DNA from: an uncultured Thermosynechococcus sp.
Lineage (GTDB): Bacteria; Cyanobacteriota; Cyanobacteriia; Thermosynechococcales; Thermosynechococcaceae
Length of the DNA: 37,069 nt
Direction: 5' to 3'
NCBI RefSeq assembly: GCF_938074695.1
Contig: NZ_CALJEM010000016.1
Span: 1-37,069 of the forward strand
The position numbers were made by a program, and so were the translations under genes. Shown in pieces: positions 6,486 through 15,747 of the stretch. Numbering within the stretch: the stretch's first letter is position 1; every line of letters begins with the position of its first letter. A model generated the notes under the pieces. It made no database searches, had not been told where the DNA came from, and saw only the letters and a list, made by a program, of their open reading frames with translations.

Positions 6486-8531
6486 ATGCAAGAACTCCTA
6501 TACCTTGAGGTACCCACGCCCGATACCCCAGCAGTCATTCGCTGGCTACACCACACTTTTCAGCCACGTTTAGGCACCCTTGTCCCCAAAAGCAGTGGCG
6601 GCTGTTGGCAGGTTCCCAATAGTCCTACAGAACTCGCCATTTTTTTTTGGAGTGTGCAGCGTACTACGTATCTCAAGGTGATGCGCTGGGGAGAGCAGCC
6701 TTTTCCCCAGGAGCGTGCCTGTGTCCAACAACTCCAGCGAGCGCTGCGTTTGGCCTTTCCTCTGCAACCTGAGGTTCTCCCCCCTTGGCCTGCGGGCCAG
6801 AGCATTTTTGAAGCCTTGGCCGATCGCTATCCGCTGACGGTGAAATACTTCCAACGCATGCCCCAAGGTGAGGCAGATCTAGAGCGCGTCTATTGGTGGG
6901 AACAGCGCTGGCGTCAAGGGGTACAACAGCCCACTCCCCCTGTTCCTGTTCTGCACAGGGCAACAACGCTTTGTGAGACGCCGAGCTATGACTTAGTCTA
7001 TGTGGGGGGCGCTTTGGGGGTGGTTCATGCAGCAGTGATGGCGCGGTTGGGCTATCGGGTGCTGGTGATTGAACGGTTGCCGTTTGGCCGTATGAATCGC
7101 GAGTGGAATATCTCCCGCATGGAATTTCAGAGCCTGATTGATCTGGGCTTGTTTACGGCTGCGGAGTTTGAGAGCCTGATTGCCCGCGAGTACCGCGATG
7201 GCTTTAACAAGTTCTTTGATGCCACTAGCCCTCCCCATTGTCGGGCACCTGTACTGCACACCCCAACCGTGCTCAACATTGCCCTCGACTCGGCAAAATT
7301 CTTGCATCTATGTGGAGAGAAACTGCGCCAAGCGGGCGGTGAGATTTGGGATTGGACGGAATTTGAGAGGGCCACGATTCATCCCAATGGTGTGGTGGTG
7401 CAAGCACAGCATCGCCAGACCCAAGCACCGCGACAGGCGATCGCCCGTGTTCTGGTGGATGCGATGGGTACTGCCTCCCCCATTGCGCGGCAACTCAACG
7501 GCGGTCGGGCTTTTGATAGCGTGTGTCCCACCGTGGGAGCGATCGTCAAAGGAATTGCCCCCCAAGTTTGGGATGGCGATTACGGCGATGTGCTCTTTAG
7601 CCATGGCGATATTTCCCGAGGACGGCAACTCATTTGGGAACTGTTTCCGGGATCAGGGGAAGAGCGCACGATTTATCTTTTTCACTACCACCGCATTCAG
7701 CCAGCGTTTCCCGGCTCTTTACTGGAACTTTACGAAGACTTCTTTACGATTTTGCCGGAGTACCGCCGCTGCGATTTAGACCAACTGACTTGGGTCAAAC
7801 CGACCTTTGGTTACATTCCCGGCTACTTTAGCCACCATCGGGGCGATCGCGCCGTGGCCTTTGATCGCGTCTTGGCCATTGGGGATGCCGCCTCGCTCCA
7901 GTCTCCCTTGGTATTTACCGGTTTTGGCTCCCTGGTGCGCAACCTGCCGCGCTTGACGGATCTGCTGGACACCGCCCTGCGTCACGACCTTGTGCAACAA
8001 CCATTCCTCAACCAAATTCGCGCCTACCAAAGCAATACAGCCGTGACTTGGCTCTTTTCGCGGGGAATGATGGTGCCTAGCGATCGCCCCCTCCCCCCGG
8101 CGCGCGTCAATGCCATGCTCAACACCTTCTTTGGCATCCTTGGGCAAGAATCGCCGGAACTGGCTGATCGCTTTATTAAAGACCGCACCGGTTGGCTTCC
8201 CTTTAACCGCATGGCACTGCGAGCTGCTTGGCAAAATCCCGGCCTTCTCTGGTGGATCTACGAAATGGTGGGGCCTTGGGATCTGCTGCGTTGGCTGCAC
8301 AGCTACCTCAGTTTTAGCTTAGATGCCCTGTACCATGCCCTCTTTGGTTTCTGGCTTCCCCCCTTGATACGCTGGTGTCAACCGTGGCTTGAACCCTTGG
8401 CACCGCAACTGTGGTTTTGGCTTTTGGTGCAAAGCTATGCCCTGAGCTACTCGGTGGGGCAACCCCGCCTTGAGCGTCCCTTAGCACCCCCACCCACCCC
8501 TAAAGTTGATCAAGCCGTTTCCCCTCGCTAA
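6486..8531 (+). CDS. cruA: CruA-type lycopene cyclase (FAD-dependent)
   Basis: Large FAD-dependent enzyme of 681 residues. After an N-terminal extension (about 1-165, MQELLYLEVPTPDTPAVIRW) comes a Rossmann FAD-binding segment YDLVYVGGALGVVHAAVMAR with the strand ending VLVIERLPFGRM, then the family signature NREWNISRMEFQSLIDLGLF. Lower down come DAMGTASPIARQL and the second FAD motif AIGDAASLQSPLVFTGFG. The C-terminus has hydrophobic segments (about 590-655) that fit membrane association. These features fit the CruA/CruP family, and the length with N-terminal extension favours CruA, the cyanobacterial lycopene cyclase that makes beta- or gamma-carotene in species without CrtL. The closely related CruP is the alternative. 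It starts at ATG 6486 and is monocistronic or linked to the next gene. Confidence 0.75.
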   Translation: MQELLYLEVPTPDTPAVIRWLHHTFQPRLGTLVPKSSGGCWQVPNSPTELAIFFWSVQRTTYLKVMRWGEQPFPQERACVQQLQRALRLAFPLQPEVLPPWPAGQSIFEALADRYPLTVKYFQRMPQGEADLERVYWWEQRWRQGVQQPTPPVPVLHRATTLCETPSYDLVYVGGALGVVHAAVMARLGYRVLVIERLPFGRMNREWNISRMEFQSLIDLGLFTAAEFESLIAREYRDGFNKFFDATSPPHCRAPVLHTPTVLNIALDSAKFLHLCGEKLRQAGGEIWDWTEFERATIHPNGVVVQAQHRQTQAPRQAIARVLVDAMGTASPIARQLNGGRAFDSVCPTVGAIVKGIAPQVWDGDYGDVLFSHGDISRGRQLIWELFPGSGEERTIYLFHYHRIQPAFPGSLLELYEDFFTILPEYRRCDLDQLTWVKPTFGYIPGYFSHHRGDRAVAFDRVLAIGDAASLQSPLVFTGFGSLVRNLPRLTDLLDTALRHDLVQQPFLNQIRAYQSNTAVTWLFSRGMMVPSDRPLPPARVNAMLNTFFGILGQESPELADRFIKDRTGWLPFNRMALRAAWQNPGLLWWIYEMVGPWDLLRWLHSYLSFSLDALYHALFGFWLPPLIRWCQPWLEPLAPQLWFWLLVQSYALSYSVGQPRLERPLAPPPTPKVDQAVSPR

Positions 8532-8598
8532 CCTTGGGAACAACAGTGTTGTGGAGAGAACCGCAGTGAATGCAGCAGAGCAGGCAGTGACGGTGCAG

Positions 8599-8985
8599 AT
8601 GGCCAGTAAATTGGGAGCGATCCTCCACCTCTTCAAGCAGTGCAGTCCCGATCTGCGGGCAGACCTGCACCCTTGGGCCGATGACCCCCACACCCGCCAC
8701 TGGGTGGATCCGGATTCAATTGACATTGGCTTTCACCTCCCCGGTTGGAGTCGCCGCTGGCAAGCCCGCAGTTTACTCCTGCAAATCCGCCTCCATGGCG
8801 ATCCAGACTCTCCTCGCCGCCGTGCCATTGGTCTAGAGATTGTGGGTTTTAGCTATATGAGTGAGCAGTGGCGTTTCAGCAGTATTGGTCAGGGGGTGTT
8901 TAGCGGGCACAATCTTCCCAGCGCAGACCTGCGCAATCAACTGCGCTCCATTAGCCATGAGATTATTGCTGTGCTCAATACTTGA
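8599..8985 (+). CDS. Conserved hypothetical protein
   Basis: A soluble protein of about 128 residues if started at ATG 8599 (MASKLGAILHLFKQCSPDL). The frame is open back to 8506, overlapping the cyclase end, so the start is uncertain; GTG codons at 8551 and 8566 are alternatives. The body is rich in aromatic and basic residues (HLPGWSRRWQARSLLLQIRL, then RRAIGLEIVGFSYMSEQWRF) and looks like a compact alpha-beta domain, but I do not recognise a family. There is no signal peptide or membrane helix. It follows the CruA-like gene closely and precedes the marC gene by 18 bp, so it may share their transcript. Confidence 0.65.
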   Translation: MASKLGAILHLFKQCSPDLRADLHPWADDPHTRHWVDPDSIDIGFHLPGWSRRWQARSLLLQIRLHGDPDSPRRRAIGLEIVGFSYMSEQWRFSSIGQGVFSGHNLPSADLRNQLRSISHEIIAVLNT

Positions 8986-9003
8986 TTTTTGCAAAAAACA
9001 TCA

Positions 9004-9645
9004 ATGGTACATCCAACCTTCTCTTTTTTGCTGGGAACCCTGGCTGCCTTGTTTCCAATTGCCGATCCCATTGGTGCCATTCCCATCTTTTGTACTCTTA
9101 CGGCGAAACATCCCGCCAAATACCGTCGCCAAGAAGCTCAGCAAATTGCCTTCAATGTCTTTGCCGTTTTAGTCACATTCTTTCTGGTGGGTAAGTTTAT
9201 CCTCAGCTTCTTCGGAATTTCCTTAGCTGTGGTGCGTATTGCGGGAGGACTGATTGTGGCTCACACTGCTTGGCAAATGGTAACTTCTCACCAACGCTTG
9301 ACGTTTCAGGAGCACGCAGAAGCAATTGACAAAGAGGATATTACGTTTACACCAATGGCTGTTCCTTTGATTAGTGGGCCGGGGGCGATCGGCGTGACCA
9401 TGACCCTATCCACGCGCTGCCAAGTTTGGGAAGAGTATCTTGGTTGTCTGCTGGGGATTGGTCTTTTTGGCGGTGTGGTCTATGTTTGCCTTGCTTTGGG
9501 CGAACGACTCCTGCGAAAGTGGGGCAAAACTGGTGTGGGGGCACTCACCCGGATTCTCGGATTTTTTATTCTGGCGATCGCTGTGCAGTTAATTGCCGAC
9601 GGCAGTTTGGAATTCGTCAGGGCAAACCTATATGAAACTCGCTAA
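9004..9645 (+). CDS. MarC family integral membrane protein
   Basis: A 213-residue membrane protein with about six hydrophobic helices. It carries the MarC signature near the N-terminus (TLAALFPIADPIGAIPIFCT, about residues 12-31) and the internal PLISGPGAIGVTMTLS. MarC proteins were once linked to multiple antibiotic resistance, but their substrate is not established. I start at ATG 9004 (MVHPTFSFLLGTLAALF) rather than at the TTG at 8989, because the family begins close to the first helix. It lies 18 bp after the hypothetical gene and 20 bp before the cyclotransferase-like gene, in a plus-strand run. Family assignment is firm, role unknown. Confidence 0.88.
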   Translation: MVHPTFSFLLGTLAALFPIADPIGAIPIFCTLTAKHPAKYRRQEAQQIAFNVFAVLVTFFLVGKFILSFFGISLAVVRIAGGLIVAHTAWQMVTSHQRLTFQEHAEAIDKEDITFTPMAVPLISGPGAIGVTMTLSTRCQVWEEYLGCLLGIGLFGGVVYVCLALGERLLRKWGKTGVGALTRILGFFILAIAVQLIADGSLEFVRANLYETR

Positions 9646-9665
9646 TTGACTCATTCCTTGACAAC

Positions 9666-10088
9666 ATGACGCTACTACGCCTTTTTGTCTATGGCACCCT
9701 CAAACCCGGCTATCAACCCCATGACACCCTCTGTCGGCCTTGGCTAAGTGAGCATCAACCGGCGTTGGTAAGAGGCCGCCTTTATCATCTGCCAATGGGG
9801 TATCCCGCTCTCACGGCTGAAGAAGGGTGGGTACGGGGAGAGTTATTGATCTTTGATGACCCCCCTCCCAACGTATTGGCGCGACTCGATGCCTTTGAAG
9901 GCTATAACCCTCAGTTGCCTCCCCACCTGAATCCCTATACTCGCCAAGAAGTGCCGGTGTATGACCTGAATTATCACCCCCTAGGCACGGCAGGGGCGTA
10001 CCTCATGAGGATTGAGGACGTGCGGCAGCTTAAGGGAGAGTGGCTGCCAGAGGGAGTATGGAATCGGCCAACGCATCTGCGTGCCTAG
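9666..10088 (+). CDS. Gamma-glutamylcyclotransferase-like (AIG2/GGCT fold) protein
   Basis: A 140-residue protein of the GGCT/AIG2-like fold. It begins with the family hallmark [14 protein letters not shown] (about residues 5-18), the loop that binds the gamma-glutamyl or oxoproline group. It continues with [23 protein letters not shown] and LDAFEGYNP, which holds the conserved glutamate region. Members cyclise gamma-glutamyl amino acids or peptides, but many bacterial ones are untested, so the substrate is left open. The ATG at 9666 is the only sensible start. Its stop lies on the far side of aspS, overlapping the end of that convergent gene by four bases. Confidence 0.82.
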   Translation: MTLLRLFVYGTLKPGYQPHDTLCRPWLSEHQPALVRGRLYHLPMGYPALTAEEGWVRGELLIFDDPPPNVLARLDAFEGYNPQLPPHLNPYTRQEVPVYDLNYHPLGTAGAYLMRIEDVRQLKGEWLPEGVWNRPTHLRA

Positions 10089-11875
10089 ACTTTTTTTGCG
10101 GCTTTGGCGGGCGTCACATGGAGTTCCTTGAGTTGCTGCGGTTCCACGGGGCTGGGGGCACCGGTGAGGAGACAACGCGCTTGCTGGGTTTTCGGGAAGG
10201 CGATCGTGTCGCGGATGGAGTCTTCACCCGCTAGGAGCATGACGAGACGATCTAGACCATAGGCAATGCCGCCGTGGGGAGGAGCGCCAAATTCAAAGGC
10301 CTCCAACAGAAAACCAAATTTTTCTTGAGCCGCCGCTTCATCAAGGCCAATGGTTTCAAAGACGCGGCGCTGTAACTCCGACTGATAGATGCGCAAACTG
10401 CCGCCGCCCACTTCGTAGCCGTTGAAGATCAGGTCATAGGCTTGGGCACGGGCGGTTTTGAGATCATCCAAGTCAGCGGGATGAGGAGCAGTAAAAGGAT
10501 GGTGCAGCGCCTCAAGGCGCTTTTCTTCGGCATTCCACTCGAACATGGGAAAATCAACTACCCACAGAAGATGGAACGCCGTAGGATCAATGAGATTAAA
10601 TTCGCGGGCAATGGTCTGGCGCAGGCGATCGAGGGTTTTATTGACGGTTCCGGTGTCCCCGGCCCCAAAGAGGAGTAAATGCCCCGGCTGGGCACCGGTG
10701 CGCTCTAGAAGCGTGGCCTTTTGCTCTGAGGAAAGGTTGTCCTTGATGGCGCCAATCGTGTCAATCTCGCCGTTATCGCGAACACGAATGTAGGCCAGCC
10801 CTTTGGCACCGGCAGCAGTGGCCTCTTGGAAGAGATCGCCGCCGGGTTTAATCCGCACATTGGAGATGCGATCGTTGCCGTGGGGAATGGGCAAAATTTT
10901 CACCACCCCCCCTTGGGCGATCGCCCCACTAAAGACCTTGAAACCGCAGTCTTTGAGAATATCAGAGACATCTACGAGTTCGAGGCCATAGCGGGTGTCG
11001 GGCTTATCGGTGCCATAGCGATCCATGGCCTCTTGATAAGTCAAGCGGGGAAAGGGGCGGGGTAGATCAATCCCCTTTACGGTTTTGAAAATGTGGCAAA
11101 TGAGGGCTTCGTTGAGATCAAGAATTTCGTCTTGATCCATGAAGCTCATTTCCATGTCCAGTTGGGTAAATTCGGGTTGGCGATCGGCACGCAGGTCTTC
11201 ATCGCGAAAGCAGCGGGCAATCTGGTAGTAGCGATCGCACCCCGCCACCATCAACAACTGCTTGAATAATTGGGGCGACTGGGGAAGAGCAAACCATTCC
11301 CCCGGATTCACGCGACTGGGCACTAAGTAATCGCGGGCACCCTCCGGCGTCGAGCGGGTGAGAATGGGCGTTTCCACTTCAATAAAACCCGCCTCATCCT
11401 CGAGGAACCGCCGCATAGCTTGAACAACCCGATGGCGCAACTGCAAATTTCTGGCCATCCGTTCCCGCCGCAGATCAAGGTAGCGGTAGCGCAGCCGCAC
11501 CTCTTCGCGCACCTGTTCATTCTCGCTGCTGGAGATGGCAAAGGGGAGTTGCTGGCGCACCGTATTGAGCACCTCAATGTGATCGGCGTAGATCTCAACG
11601 TCGCCCGTGGCCAATTTCGGATTGACAGACTCCGCCGGACGCTGGCTGACCCGACCAATGACTTTCACCACATACTCACTGCGCAGGCGATCGGCTTGAG
11701 CATAGGCATCGGGAGTACGCTGGGGGTCACTGACAATTTGGACAATGCCGGAGCGATCGCGCAAATCAATAAAGATAACGCCGCCGTGATCTCGCCGCCG
11801 ATCCACCCAACCGTAGAGGGTGACCCTTGTTCCGACATCCGTTAGCCGAACATCGCCACAGTAGTGTGTGCGCAT
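10085..11875 (-). CDS. aspS: Aspartyl-tRNA synthetase
   Basis: Class II aminoacyl-tRNA synthetase that charges tRNA-Asp. I start at the ATG at 11875 ([15 protein letters not shown]); a TTG three codons upstream is less likely. The N-terminal OB-fold anticodon-binding domain (about 1-110) has [20 protein letters not shown]. The catalytic core carries motif 2 ([19 protein letters not shown]) and motif 3 ([15 protein letters not shown]), and a bacterial GAD insertion domain lies between them. The length of 596 residues is normal for the bacterial type. A TAAAAT box on the minus strand (11916-11921) could be its -10 element. Whether it also charges tRNA-Asn cannot be decided by eye. Confidence 0.96.
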   Translation of the reverse strand: MRTHYCGDVRLTDVGTRVTLYGWVDRRRDHGGVIFIDLRDRSGIVQIVSDPQRTPDAYAQADRLRSEYVVKVIGRVSQRPAESVNPKLATGDVEIYADHIEVLNTVRQQLPFAISSSENEQVREEVRLRYRYLDLRRERMARNLQLRHRVVQAMRRFLEDEAGFIEVETPILTRSTPEGARDYLVPSRVNPGEWFALPQSPQLFKQLLMVAGCDRYYQIARCFRDEDLRADRQPEFTQLDMEMSFMDQDEILDLNEALICHIFKTVKGIDLPRPFPRLTYQEAMDRYGTDKPDTRYGLELVDVSDILKDCGFKVFSGAIAQGGVVKILPIPHGNDRISNVRIKPGGDLFQEATAAGAKGLAYIRVRDNGEIDTIGAIKDNLSSEQKATLLERTGAQPGHLLLFGAGDTGTVNKTLDRLRQTIAREFNLIDPTAFHLLWVVDFPMFEWNAEEKRLEALHHPFTAPHPADLDDLKTARAQAYDLIFNGYEVGGGSLRIYQSELQRRVFETIGLDEAAAQEKFGFLLEAFEFGAPPHGGIAYGLDRLVMLLAGEDSIRDTIAFPKTQQARCLLTGAPSPVEPQQLKELHVTPAKAAKKV

Positions 11876-12009
11876 AGACCCCAATGGTTTGTGAGTATAT
11901 TGGTAAAGCCTTATTATTTTAGCGGTTCACCGCCCTACCGTTAGGGATTTCTCCCCAAAGCATCAGAGGTGGGTAGGCAGAGGGGCTTTAGAAAACACAA
12001 CAGAAATTT

Positions 12010-12023
12010 ACATTACTTAATGT
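12010..12023. promoter_or_regulatory. Palindrome in the aspS/12135 intergenic region
   Basis: ACATTA-CT-TAATGT is a perfect 6+6 palindrome in the 259-bp space between the divergent aspS and the small gene at 12135. It could be a protein-binding site; no known consensus was recognised. A second short palindrome, GCGGT-TC-ACCGC, lies near 11922-11933 by the aspS promoter. Confidence 0.3.
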
Positions 12024-12134
12024 GGATTTCCTAACTTTAATTGCAGCTTTGGCAGATTCCGCCCCAATTGCCAAGGGGCAACGTATGGTAGTAGAGAGGC
12101 AAAATCTAAAGAAAACCTTAAAAGGAGGGCAAGT

Positions 12135-12386
12135 ATGACCCCCTCTCTCCTTCGGCAGTTCTGGCACTTTGTTGAGCAAGCACAGGTGGGACGATTGTTG
12201 AGCATGGATGACCACACCCTACAGGGATGGCTGGTGGCACAGTTTAGTGATGTGTATCCCCTCGAGCACAGCCAGCGCCATCATCTGGAGTGCTACATTG
12301 CCTCGCGTCTTGCCTTGATTCGCGATGTGGCGAGGGAGCGCGTTCCCGGCAATTTTGGCGATCGCCCCTCGGGAACCTTGAGCTGA
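12135..12386 (+). CDS. Small conserved hypothetical protein
   Basis: An 83-residue soluble protein (MTPSLLRQFWHFVEQAQVGR...) that I cannot place in a named family. It has a very good ribosome-binding site, AAAGGAGGG at 12121-12129, six bases before the ATG, which argues that it is translated. The sequence is rich in leucine, histidine and aromatic residues and looks all-helical, with no membrane segment or cysteine pair. It is upstream of the MscS gene by 65 bp and may be cotranscribed with it. The last residues (NFGDRPSGTLS) come from a HIP1 octamer and may be poorly conserved. Confidence 0.65.
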   Translation: MTPSLLRQFWHFVEQAQVGRLLSMDDHTLQGWLVAQFSDVYPLEHSQRHHLECYIASRLALIRDVARERVPGNFGDRPSGTLS

Positions 12387-12451
12387 GTGAGTCCTTCAAA
12401 AGGCCAGAGGATAGCTTTGGCAATTGTGGCTCTACAGATCAGTACGAGCGG

Positions 12452-14191
12452 ATGATCAACGTGCATCAACGACGATGGCGGTGGGGGGCGATTGCCCTCG
12501 TGGCGTTTTTTTTCACCCTTCTCTCCCCGTGGATCAGTGTTGCTCAGGTTGCGCTACCGGGAATTAGCCAAACCCCAGTTGTCCCTACACCCCCCGGCGT
12601 CACCCGCCTTGGTGAACTGGAAATTACCGATGTCCGCTTTGATGGCAGTAGTCTTTTTACAATTGCTGCGCCGACGGTTCGCGATCGCGCCCATCCCGGC
12701 AATGTAATTCCCGTTGAAGTGCGAGCCGAACTCATTCAATCCAATCTACGGCGGGTGCTCCACAGTGCCCTTGACCGCAGACGGCGATCGCCAGAATTGG
12801 TGAACATCGGTGTTGCCCGCCTCAATAATGTGCTGGTCATCAGTGCCCGCATTGGTCAAGCCGAACGCACCACTCGCCTGCTGACGGTAACAGAAGCCGA
12901 CAGCGACTACCATCAACTGCCTCCCGACACCCTCGCGCAGCAGTGGCGGGATATTTTGCAAGAGCAGATGAACCGAGCAATTCAGGAACGCACCTATGCA
13001 GCGTTGGTGGCGCAAGCTAAGCAGGCCGTTCTTACCTTTTTCACAGTGGCAGGGGCAAGTTTAATCTTATGGATTGTGCAGCGGTTTCTTATTCGGCAAC
13101 GCCAGCATCTGCAACAGCAACTCGACACAACTCCCCCTGAAACCCCAGAACCAGAGTGGGTTTTATCTCTCCTGCCGCATCTACAACACCAGTTCTTTCT
13201 CAAGCAACGCATCCAGCTGATTAGCCTCGTGCGGTATCTGCTGTTGTGGGGACAAGTCGCTCTGTGGCTGCTTGGTTTAGCGGCAATTTTGCGCCTCTTT
13301 CCCATGACCCGCTGGCTAAGTTCCCAAGTCTATGGCCTGCCCATTCTGTGGATGGTGGTGTGGTTTGGCACGGGGCTGCTGAATCAATTTGCTGACTTGG
13401 CTTTTGATCGCCTTCGGGTATTCTGGGAGCAAAATAATCTGCTCAGGTTTGCCGATACGCAGCGCAGAACCCTGCGGGTGAGCACCACGGTGGAGGTGAT
13501 GCGCAGTTGTAAGACCGCCGTGATCTATCTCACTCGACTCGTAGTCATCCTTGGCTCTTTAGGGATGCCGGTTTCCTCCATCTTGGCGGTGGGAGGCTTT
13601 TTAGCCTTGGCCATTTCCTTGGGGTCGCAAAACTTGATCAAGGACATCATCAATGGTCTGCTCATTGTCTGGGAGGATCAGTACGGCATTGGCGATGTGG
13701 TGGAAATTGAACCCTATTCAGGCATGGTGGAAAACTTGAATTTACGCATTACGCAGTTGCGCAACGCGGAGGGTAAGCTGATTACCATTCCCAATAGTAC
13801 GATTACCAAGGTGGCCAATTTAACCCGTACTTGGTCGCGGGTGAATCTTGAACTGTGGGTAGATGTGGAGACCAATCCCGATCGCCTGTTGTCCTTGCTC
13901 AATGACCTAAGTATCCGTTTTTACGAAGAACCTGAGTGGCAACTCAAGATGTTGGAGCAACCGGAGATTTTAGGGATTGATCAGATTACCGCCAGTGGCT
14001 TACTCGTGCGCATCTGGATTAAGACACAAGCGGGACAACAATGGGCTGTGGGGCGGGAGTTTCGGCGGCGGGTGCTCAACCTCATGGCCGCAGAGGGGAT
14101 TGCTGTGGGGCGGTTGCATCAGCAGCTTCACTGGGCGCGCGATCGCAACGGCAAAGATGAAAATACCCATCCTTCGCCCTTGGAATCTTGA
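12452..14191 (+). CDS. MscS-family mechanosensitive ion channel with N-terminal extension
   Basis: A 579-residue membrane protein. ATG 12452 (MINVHQRRWRWGAIALVAFF) begins with a signal-like hydrophobic stretch, and the open frame upstream of it reads as unrelated sequence. An extracytoplasmic region (about 30-190) precedes transmembrane helices near residues 190-215, 265-300 and 305-330. The pore-lining TM3 and MscS beta domain follow: ILAVGGFLALAISLGSQNLI, then DQYGIGDVVEIEPYSGMVE and ITIPNSTITKVANLTR. These are the hallmark sequences of MscS, which releases solutes under osmotic downshock. The length is about twice E. coli MscS, as in the larger YnaI/YbdG-like members. It is followed directly (stop overlapping the next frame) by the remains of a flavoprotein gene. 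Confidence 0.9.
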   Translation: MINVHQRRWRWGAIALVAFFFTLLSPWISVAQVALPGISQTPVVPTPPGVTRLGELEITDVRFDGSSLFTIAAPTVRDRAHPGNVIPVEVRAELIQSNLRRVLHSALDRRRRSPELVNIGVARLNNVLVISARIGQAERTTRLLTVTEADSDYHQLPPDTLAQQWRDILQEQMNRAIQERTYAALVAQAKQAVLTFFTVAGASLILWIVQRFLIRQRQHLQQQLDTTPPETPEPEWVLSLLPHLQHQFFLKQRIQLISLVRYLLLWGQVALWLLGLAAILRLFPMTRWLSSQVYGLPILWMVVWFGTGLLNQFADLAFDRLRVFWEQNNLLRFADTQRRTLRVSTTVEVMRSCKTAVIYLTRLVVILGSLGMPVSSILAVGGFLALAISLGSQNLIKDIINGLLIVWEDQYGIGDVVEIEPYSGMVENLNLRITQLRNAEGKLITIPNSTITKVANLTRTWSRVNLELWVDVETNPDRLLSLLNDLSIRFYEEPEWQLKMLEQPEILGIDQITASGLLVRIWIKTQAGQQWAVGREFRRRVLNLMAAEGIAVGRLHQQLHWARDRNGKDENTHPSPLES

Positions 14192-15044
14192 TCGTGGGTC
14201 GGCACATTTTGGTTATCGGCAGTGGTGCCGCTGGATTTTTAGGGGCAATCGCCTGTGCTACGGCGAATCCCCGCGATCGCGTGACTATTTTAGAAGCTGG
14301 GACAACGGCACTGAATAAAGTCCGCATCTCTGGCGGTGGCCGCTGTAGTGTCACCCACCACTGTTTTAATCCGTCGCCGTTGTGCAACACTATACCCCGT
14401 GGCGGTCAGGCCTTACGGGGTGCCTTTAGTCGCTTTCAACCCCAAGACACAATCGCCTGGTTTGAGGCGCGGGGGCTTCAGTGACCCTGTGGTCTTGAAA
14501 CTCTCGGCATGGGAGACGCATGCCTTGGCGGCGCACCACTATCGCGGCACCTTGGTTGTGAATTGGCTCCCCCCTCTGTCGCTGCCGCAGCTTCAAGCGG
14601 AGTTGGCAGCCTGTCGTACCCATGCCCCCAAGCGGGCGATCGCCAACCATTGTCCCTTTCCCTTGCCGCGTCGCCTCTGGAGCTACTGGACAACCACCGT
14701 GGGAATCCCCGCCGAGCAACCTTGGGCACATCTCAGTAAAAAACAACTGCTGGCCTTGGCGGAGGCGTTACACCAAGGTTCATTCGCGATCGCTGGCCAG
14801 GGCACTTTCAAAGGGGAGTTTGTCACCCGTGGCGGCGTTGCTCAAGGAAGTAGATTTCAAGACAATGGCCAGTCGTTGCTGGGAAGGTCTGTTCCTCGCG
14901 GGGGAAATTCTCGATATTGATGGTGTGACGGGGGGTTTTAACCTACAAAGTGCGTGGACAACGGGCTGGATTGCGGGTCAGGGATTGGCCGGGGGTTCGA
15001 CGGGCACCGTTTCGGCCGGGGCTGCTACGGCCACACTTTCTTGA
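14188..15044 (+). pseudogene. HI0933/BaiN-type flavoprotein gene, internally deleted and frameshifted
   Basis: Three frames carry successive parts of one HI0933-family NAD(P)/FAD oxidoreductase, normally about 400 residues. Part 1 (14188-14484) has the FAD-binding GRHILVIGSGAAGFLGAIAC and KVRISGGGRCSVTH and ends FEARGLQ-stop. Part 2, in the next frame (from about 14475), resumes at GFSDPVVLKLSAWE, which in intact members lies roughly 140-180 residues further on; it continues to EFVTRGGVA (about 14840). Part 3, in a third frame (about 14849-15044), has [20 protein letters not shown] and [20 protein letters not shown], the conserved C-terminal FAD motif. So there is a large out-of-frame internal deletion and a second small indel. 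The start is TTG 14188 or GTG 14194, overlapping the MscS stop. The 3' end also overlaps the end of ccmO on the other strand. Confidence 0.85.
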
Positions 15045-15739
15045 GCGGTACCTTGAAGGGCAAGGGGTTCGCCCTCTTTTTGCTTGAGGGTGAGGGGTAG
15101 CCGCAGGGGTTGCAGCTCGCCTTGCAGAGCCGGTGCCAAGGGCAAGGATTGATCCAAATCCTCAAGGGGACGGGGCACTAGCATTACAGCATGGAGTTCC
15201 CCAATGCGATCGGCTTCTGCCATCCCTGCTTCAAGGGCGATCGCCGTATTGGAGGCCGTACCCCGAATAATAGCTGTACACAGACCGGCGCCAATGGTTT
15301 CATAGGCGGTCAGCATCACATCCGCTGCTTTGAGCATGGCATCCGCCGCCCCCACCATGGCCGGAAATCCCCGTGTTTCCAATAAACCAACTGCATGGCT
15401 ACTGAGGCGATGGCCGCGATGTTTAGAGGCAATCTGGGCCAGCAGACTCCCAATGGGGAGAATTTTCTCAAGGTTGGGATCCGGCCTTGGAATGACCAAG
15501 GTACTGAGTTCTTGACCAAATTGCTGCGCCCGTTCGGCGCCTTCTTCCACCGCAAGGCGGACATCGGCAATTCGGCCGCGCACAATGGCCGTACAGTGGC
15601 CACTGCCAATTTTTTCGTAGCCCACAAGGAGCACATCAGAGGATTTAAGCATGTGATCGGCAATGCCAACGATCGCCGGAAAGCTCTGGGCAGAGACCAG
15701 TCCCAAGGCTAAATCCGTAAAATCATGACGCCGCTCCAT
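14978..15739 (-). CDS. ccmO: Carboxysome shell protein CcmO (tandem BMC domains)
   Basis: Tandem bacterial-microcompartment shell protein of 253 residues, a component of the beta-carboxysome shell needed to enclose Rubisco and carbonic anhydrase. Two BMC domains are visible. Domain 1 (about 10-95) has [20 protein letters not shown] and [19 protein letters not shown]. Domain 2 (about 115-200) has [20 protein letters not shown] and [21 protein letters not shown] low-complexity alanine/proline tail follows ([20 protein letters not shown]). The start at the ATG at 15739 gives the known MERRHDFTD-type beginning. It lies eight bases after coaX and away from the ccmKLMN genes, as is common for ccmO. 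The 3' end overlaps the decayed flavoprotein gene. Confidence 0.93.
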   Translation of the reverse strand: MERRHDFTDLALGLVSAQSFPAIVGIADHMLKSSDVLLVGYEKIGSGHCTAIVRGRIADVRLAVEEGAERAQQFGQELSTLVIPRPDPNLEKILPIGSLLAQIASKHRGHRLSSHAVGLLETRGFPAMVGAADAMLKAADVMLTAYETIGAGLCTAIIRGTASNTAIALEAGMAEADRIGELHAVMLVPRPLEDLDQSLPLAPALQGELQPLRLPLTLKQKEGEPLALQGTAQESVAVAAPAETVPVEPPANP

Positions 15740-15747
15740 TGCCTGAA

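Noticed and set aside
7180-7779. 199-residue plus-strand frame inside the CruA-like gene
   Set aside because: Shadow frame of a strongly conserved FAD enzyme; the sequence has no family-like motif and no ribosome-binding site.
7776-8300. 174-residue minus-strand frame opposite the CruA-like gene
   Set aside because: Antisense to conserved coding sequence; composition is rich in G, R, H and Q as expected of a shadow.
11420-11845. 141-residue plus-strand frame opposite aspS
   Set aside because: Entirely antisense to the conserved OB-fold region of AspRS.
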